Positions 56,288-64,000 of a stretch of 64,000 bases of DNA are shown piece by piece. Below the pieces are notes generated by a model. It ran no database searches, was not told the DNA's origin, and saw only the letters and a list, made by a program, of their open reading frames with translations. The stretch lies in the NCBI RefSeq assembly GCF_022344005.1, contig NZ_CP092190.1, forward strand, positions 1,875,001 through 1,939,000, written 5' to 3'. A program made the position numbers and the translations under genes. Within the stretch, counting starts at the first letter, position 1; each line of letters begins with the position of its first letter. Origin of the DNA: Deinococcus sp. KNUC1210. GTDB lineage: Bacteria > Deinococcota > Deinococci > Deinococcales > Deinococcaceae.

Positions 56288-56380
56288 GCAGTTCAGACTT
56301 TAGCGGCTCGGCGGCGGCTTCATTGGTCAGAAGGGCGACAGAGGTGCCGGGAAGGGCGACCGCGTGCAGCCGCAGGCACG

Positions 56381-56521
56381 TCAGGCACGCAGCTGGCGGG
56401 CATACCAGCCGAGTGCCACGCCTGCCAGACTCCACACCGTGCCGCTCCAGTCGCCACTGATCAGCTGCACCACGCCAGCCGCAAAGGAAATGACCGCTCC
56501 TATCAGTAAGAAGGCACCCAT
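56381..56521 (-). CDS. Tiny membrane protein (46 residues)
   Basis: Starts MGAFLLIGAVISFAAGVVQL and ends WSLAGVALGWYARQLRA, with two hydrophobic helices. The start is chosen because CTGACG, a 17-base spacer, TATGCT (56529-56534) and a 7-base gap lead exactly to this ATG; an ATG at 56533 would lie inside the -10. Divergent from the next small gene. Function unknown. Confidence 0.55.
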   Translation of the reverse strand: MGAFLLIGAVISFAAGVVQLISGDWSGTVWSLAGVALGWYARQLRA

Positions 56522-56591
56522 GCCCGCCAGCATAGTCGTTGCGGCGCGGTCCGTCAGAGGGCTGCAAGAATTGCCTGGGTACACTGGCCGC

Positions 56592-56774
56592 ATGCGCCGT
56601 ATGCCTGCCCAAACCGCTATGATCTTCAGCCTGATCGCCGCCCTGGCCTGCGTGGTTCTGGCGGTGTGGCTGGGTCTGAACCATACTTTCTGGGCGCTGC
56701 TGCCTGCTGCCCTGGCGGTCTGGTTCGCCGTCGATACCTGGCGGGCCTGGGGCTGGACAAAGAATAAGGAGTGA
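56592..56774 (+). CDS. Tiny membrane protein (60 residues)
   Basis: MRRMPAQTAMIFSLIAALACVVLAV, then GLNHTFWALLPAALAVWFAVDTWRAW, then KNKE. Two hydrophobic helices. TACACT (56580-56585) ends 6 bases before the ATG. Function unknown; it lies 31 bases before the next gene and 70 bases from the divergent 46-residue gene. Confidence 0.55.
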   Translation: MRRMPAQTAMIFSLIAALACVVLAVWLGLNHTFWALLPAALAVWFAVDTWRAWGWTKNKE

Positions 56775-56804
56775 GAAGCGGTCCCAGGGGCCTAGACTGC
56801 ACCC

Positions 56805-57656
56805 ATGAAGCCGCTGATCTGGCTGGCGCTCGACGGCGTGGGCCATCCACAGGACGCGCCCCCAGACAGCCCCTGGAACGCCGAATTGCCCACGCTGCGC
56901 CCCTTCGTCGAGGCGGGACTGGCGCTCGACGCGTCGCTCGGGGTGGACGGCCTGCCGCAGAGCGCGACCGGGCAGACCTGCTGGCTGACCGGACAGAACG
57001 GCGTCGCGGCCATGAACGGTCATTACGGGCCGCATCCCGGTCCGACCTTGCAGCGGATTCTGAACGCAGAGGCGCTTCCGGTGCGACTGGCGCAGCAGGG
57101 TGCGAGGCTGGCGCTGCTCAACAGCTATCCGCCGGGCTATTTCGAGGCGCAGGCGCAGGCCGCTGCACGTGGACGCAACCGCTCCGGCTGTTTTCCGTAC
57201 AGCTTCGTGCGGGCGGGCCTGCCGCTCAACCCGCCGGAGGTGCCGCTGCTGCCCGCCACGCTGGGCCTGAACTACCGTTCTCCCTGGCTGCCGCAGGGTG
57301 GTCCGGAGGTCTGGCAGCGACACGGAGAGGCTCTGGCAGCGCTGTCCGATTACGACCTGCTGGTCTTCGACGCATGGTTCAGCGATCACCTGGGTCATGA
57401 GGGCCAGGACCCCACACCACCCGAACTGGCAGCGGCGGGCCGCGCATACCTGCTCCGGCTGGACGCCCTGCTGAATGGACTGGTGCAGGCAGGCGCAGCC
57501 GTGGTGATCAGCAGCGACCACGGCAATTTCGAGAACCTGAGCGTCAAAGGACACACCCTGGCCCGTGTTCCGTTCGCGGCAACAGGCGTGCCGCTGGGTC
57601 AGCCCAGCGACGTGGTGGAGGGTGGGCAGAGCCTTCGGGGTTGGTTTGGCGTATAG
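56805..57656 (+). CDS. Alkaline-phosphatase-superfamily metalloenzyme
   Basis: A 283-residue protein. [12 protein letters not shown] has the first metal Asp; [17 protein letters not shown] carries the Ser/Thr nucleophile region; [10 protein letters not shown] and [23 protein letters not shown] supply the further Asp/His ligands. The pattern resembles cofactor-independent phosphoglycerate mutase and phosphopentomutase, but the protein is too short for either and is probably a phosphatase or sulfatase-like hydrolase of unknown substrate. TAGACT ends 6 bases before ATG. Confidence 0.72.
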   Translation: MKPLIWLALDGVGHPQDAPPDSPWNAELPTLRPFVEAGLALDASLGVDGLPQSATGQTCWLTGQNGVAAMNGHYGPHPGPTLQRILNAEALPVRLAQQGARLALLNSYPPGYFEAQAQAAARGRNRSGCFPYSFVRAGLPLNPPEVPLLPATLGLNYRSPWLPQGGPEVWQRHGEALAALSDYDLLVFDAWFSDHLGHEGQDPTPPELAAAGRAYLLRLDALLNGLVQAGAAVVISSDHGNFENLSVKGHTLARVPFAATGVPLGQPSDVVEGGQSLRGWFGV

Positions 57657-57692
57657 CTGCGAAGAGACTGAGGGTCGGCGCTGTCAGATAAG

Positions 57693-57720
57693 AAAAAACC
57701 CCGCCCGGAAGCGAGGTTTC
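57693..57720. terminator. Terminator beside the tRNA block
   Basis: AACCCCGC and GCGAGGTT pair around CCGGAA, with an A tract on one side and a T-rich flank on the other. It serves the minus-strand tRNA transcript and the phosphatase-like gene. Confidence 0.7.
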
Positions 57721-57722
57721 GT

Positions 57723-57799
<77 letters not shown>

Positions 57800-57822
57800 A
57801 CACGGTGTTAATCGGAAAAGCT

Positions 57823-57911
57823 TGGCGGAGAGGGAGAGATTTGAACTCTCGGTACCTTTTGAGTACGCAGTCTTAGCAGGACTGTGGTTTAAGCCGCTCA
57901 CCCACCTCTCC
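57823..57911 (-). tRNA. tRNA-Ser (anticodon GCT)
   Basis: An 89-nt class II tRNA with a long variable arm (GTACTCAAAAGGTAC). Anticodon stem CAGTC/GACTG closes CTGCTAA with anticodon GCT. Acceptor GGAGAGG pairs with CCTCTCC; CCA is encoded. Confidence 0.95.
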
Positions 57912-57931
57912 AGGTGGCTTTTCATGTTGTT

Positions 57932-58019
57932 TGGCGGAGGGTGAGGGATTCGAACCCCCGGTGAGTTGCCCCACTGCAGTTTTCAAGACTGCTGCCTTCA
58001 ACCGCTCGGCCAACCCCCC
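57932..58019 (-). tRNA. tRNA-Ser (anticodon TGA)
   Basis: An 88-nt class II tRNA. Anticodon stem GCAGT/ACTGC closes the loop CTTGAAA with anticodon TGA. The variable arm is GTGGGGCAACTCAC. Acceptor GGGGGGT pairs with ACCCTCC with one G-T pair; CCA is encoded. Confidence 0.94.
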
Positions 58020-58241
58020 CATATCTTCGAAACCATTGCCATGATTTCTCGAACGTTGGAAGGACGCTCGCAGGCTGGCTGCCTGAAGCGCGTAGAGGAG
58101 TATATGTGGGAAGCCCCCTGCTGTCAACTGGCAGCGTCAGGATGCCCGCCGTTCAGGTCGGCTGCTCCAGAGGCAGGTGTTACGAGACGGCAAAGCAGAC
58201 GTGCCGGGCCAGGGCATTCGTGCCGGGTGCTGTCCCCACGC

Positions 58242-58268
58242 TTGACAACATGGGCACCCTCGTATAAT
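58242..58268 (+). promoter_or_regulatory. tRNA-Leu promoter with 15-base spacer
   Basis: Perfect TTGACA (58242-58247) and TATAAT (58263-58268), only 15 bases apart, 15 bases before tRNA-Leu. The spacing is shorter than the usual 17. Confidence 0.75.
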
Positions 58269-58283
58269 CTAGCGAAGCCCTGA

Positions 58284-59329
<1,046 letters not shown>

Positions 59330-59427
59330 GCTGTTCCTTCCTGATAGTGCCGTTCCAGACGCGGAGGTTCATGCTCTATCTTGACGCATTCACGCATGGA
59401 AGTGGTGAATCCTGGCACTTTGCATTG

Positions 59428-59456
59428 TTGGACGTGGACAATCGGCGCTCTACACT
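59428..59456 (+). promoter_or_regulatory. aceE promoter
   Basis: TTGGAC (59428-59433) and TACACT (59451-59456) are 17 bases apart, about 160 bases before aceE. CTCTATC and GATAGAG bracket the area (near 59372 and 59463) and may bind the divergent LysR protein. Confidence 0.55.
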
Positions 59457-59616
59457 GTCGGAGATAGAGTCAATCTTTCTGCCCGTCACACCTGAATCTG
59501 ACCTGCCTGAGTCAGGATGAAGCCCAGATCAGATGCGGCGATCAGAGGCGGCACAGTCGCTCAAGTTTCAGCATTCAGCCGGGCCGCCCAGCGGGCGAGT
59601 TCGTAGGGGGAGAGCC

Positions 59617-62340
<2,724 letters not shown>

Positions 62341-62347
62341 GAGAGAG

Positions 62348-62447
62348 TGATGCGTGATGGGTGAGGTGGAGTCGAAGGGACGCAGCTCCAGCTAAGTTGC
62401 TGGAGACAGCGCTCAAAACGACTCTTCCAGCGTCTCATCACGCATCA
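62348..62447. repeat. Nested palindromic repeat between aceE and aceF
   Basis: Outer arms TGATGCGTGATG (62348-62359) and CATCACGCATCA (62436-62447), middle arms GAGTCG/CGACTC (62369-62374 and 62419-62424) and inner arms CTCCAGC/GCTGGAG (62386-62392 and 62399-62405). The 100-base element can fold into one stacked hairpin. The outer core also occurs around btuD (30461-30620). Confidence 0.75.
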
Positions 62448-62500
62448 CCCAAATTTTCTCACTCCTTCCAATCCCGATTCATTCCTAGGAGCCACACCCT

Positions 62501-64000
<1,500 letters not shown>

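Overview
This window comes from a Deinococcus-type chromosome. It is GC-rich (by eye about 65%) and dense with genes. The lineage call rests on four things: a two-OB-fold single-stranded DNA-binding protein inside an rpsF-ssb-rpsR-rplI operon, with a near-consensus radiation/desiccation response motif on its promoter; a deinoxanthin-like carotenoid cluster; a class II (B12-dependent) ribonucleotide reductase; and many promoters of the form TANNNT followed 6-7 nt later by the start codon, which implies leaderless mRNAs as known in Deinococcus.

Layout. 1-5.7 kb: ilvA (cut by the window edge) behind a leader-peptide attenuator, an FAD oxidoreductase, a SpoIID-domain protein and an LptD/OstA-like outer-membrane protein. 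5.8-11.5 kb: a lipoprotein, methylmalonyl-CoA epimerase, VanZ-like and DUF1440-like membrane proteins, a phosphoesterase, the DNA polymerase III delta-prime subunit and trpF, then five perfect DnaA boxes. 11.8-16.6 kb: bioY-birA, an exported intradiol dioxygenase, a second phosphoesterase and a secreted protein. 16.6-18.8 kb: ribosomal protein/SSB operon. 18.9-23.1 kb: response regulator, secreted papain-family protease, glycosyltransferase. 23.1-28.1 kb: pheS and pheT separated by a small AT-richer gene and a SUKH/SMI1 gene, behind a pheS attenuator. 28.1-31.4 kb: cobalamin riboswitch and a B12 ABC importer. 31.5-33.3 kb: 2Fe-2S protein, nucleotidyltransferase, EamA exporter. 33.6-38.1 kb: nrdJ, then a sharply AT-rich gene for an Sll1717-like P-loop ATPase, the most obviously transferred gene here. 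38.2-42.2 kb: pgi, a small membrane protein, and a coupled HTH regulator / ImmA-IrrE peptidase / lipoprotein operon, then tRNA-Pro. 42.3-48.6 kb: M29 aminopeptidase, cutA, lpd, an 830-bp repeat-rich gap, quinone oxidoreductase, moeA. 48.6-56.3 kb: carotenoid cluster. 56.4-58.4 kb: two tiny divergent membrane proteins, an alkaline-phosphatase-superfamily enzyme and four tRNAs. 58.3-64 kb: LysR regulator, aceE and aceF (cut by the window edge).

How the genes fit together. B12 is a recurring theme: a riboswitch-controlled importer, B12-dependent NrdJ and methylmalonyl-CoA epimerase. The pyruvate dehydrogenase parts (aceE, aceF, lpd) are split over two loci. The carotenoid cluster pairs desaturation, cyclisation and hydration with a P450, a family-2 glycosyltransferase and an acyltransferase, suggesting an acylated carotenoid glycoside.

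Caution. Six genes (spoIID-like, btuC, the 2Fe-2S protein, the nucleotidyltransferase, the quinone oxidoreductase and cruF) each contain a one-base deletion in a run of 4-6 C or G. This pattern looks like homopolymer sequencing error rather than real gene decay. The most interesting biological candidates are the AT-rich ATPase, the HTH/IrrE-like operon, the genes inserted between pheS and pheT, and the isolated DnaA-box cluster.
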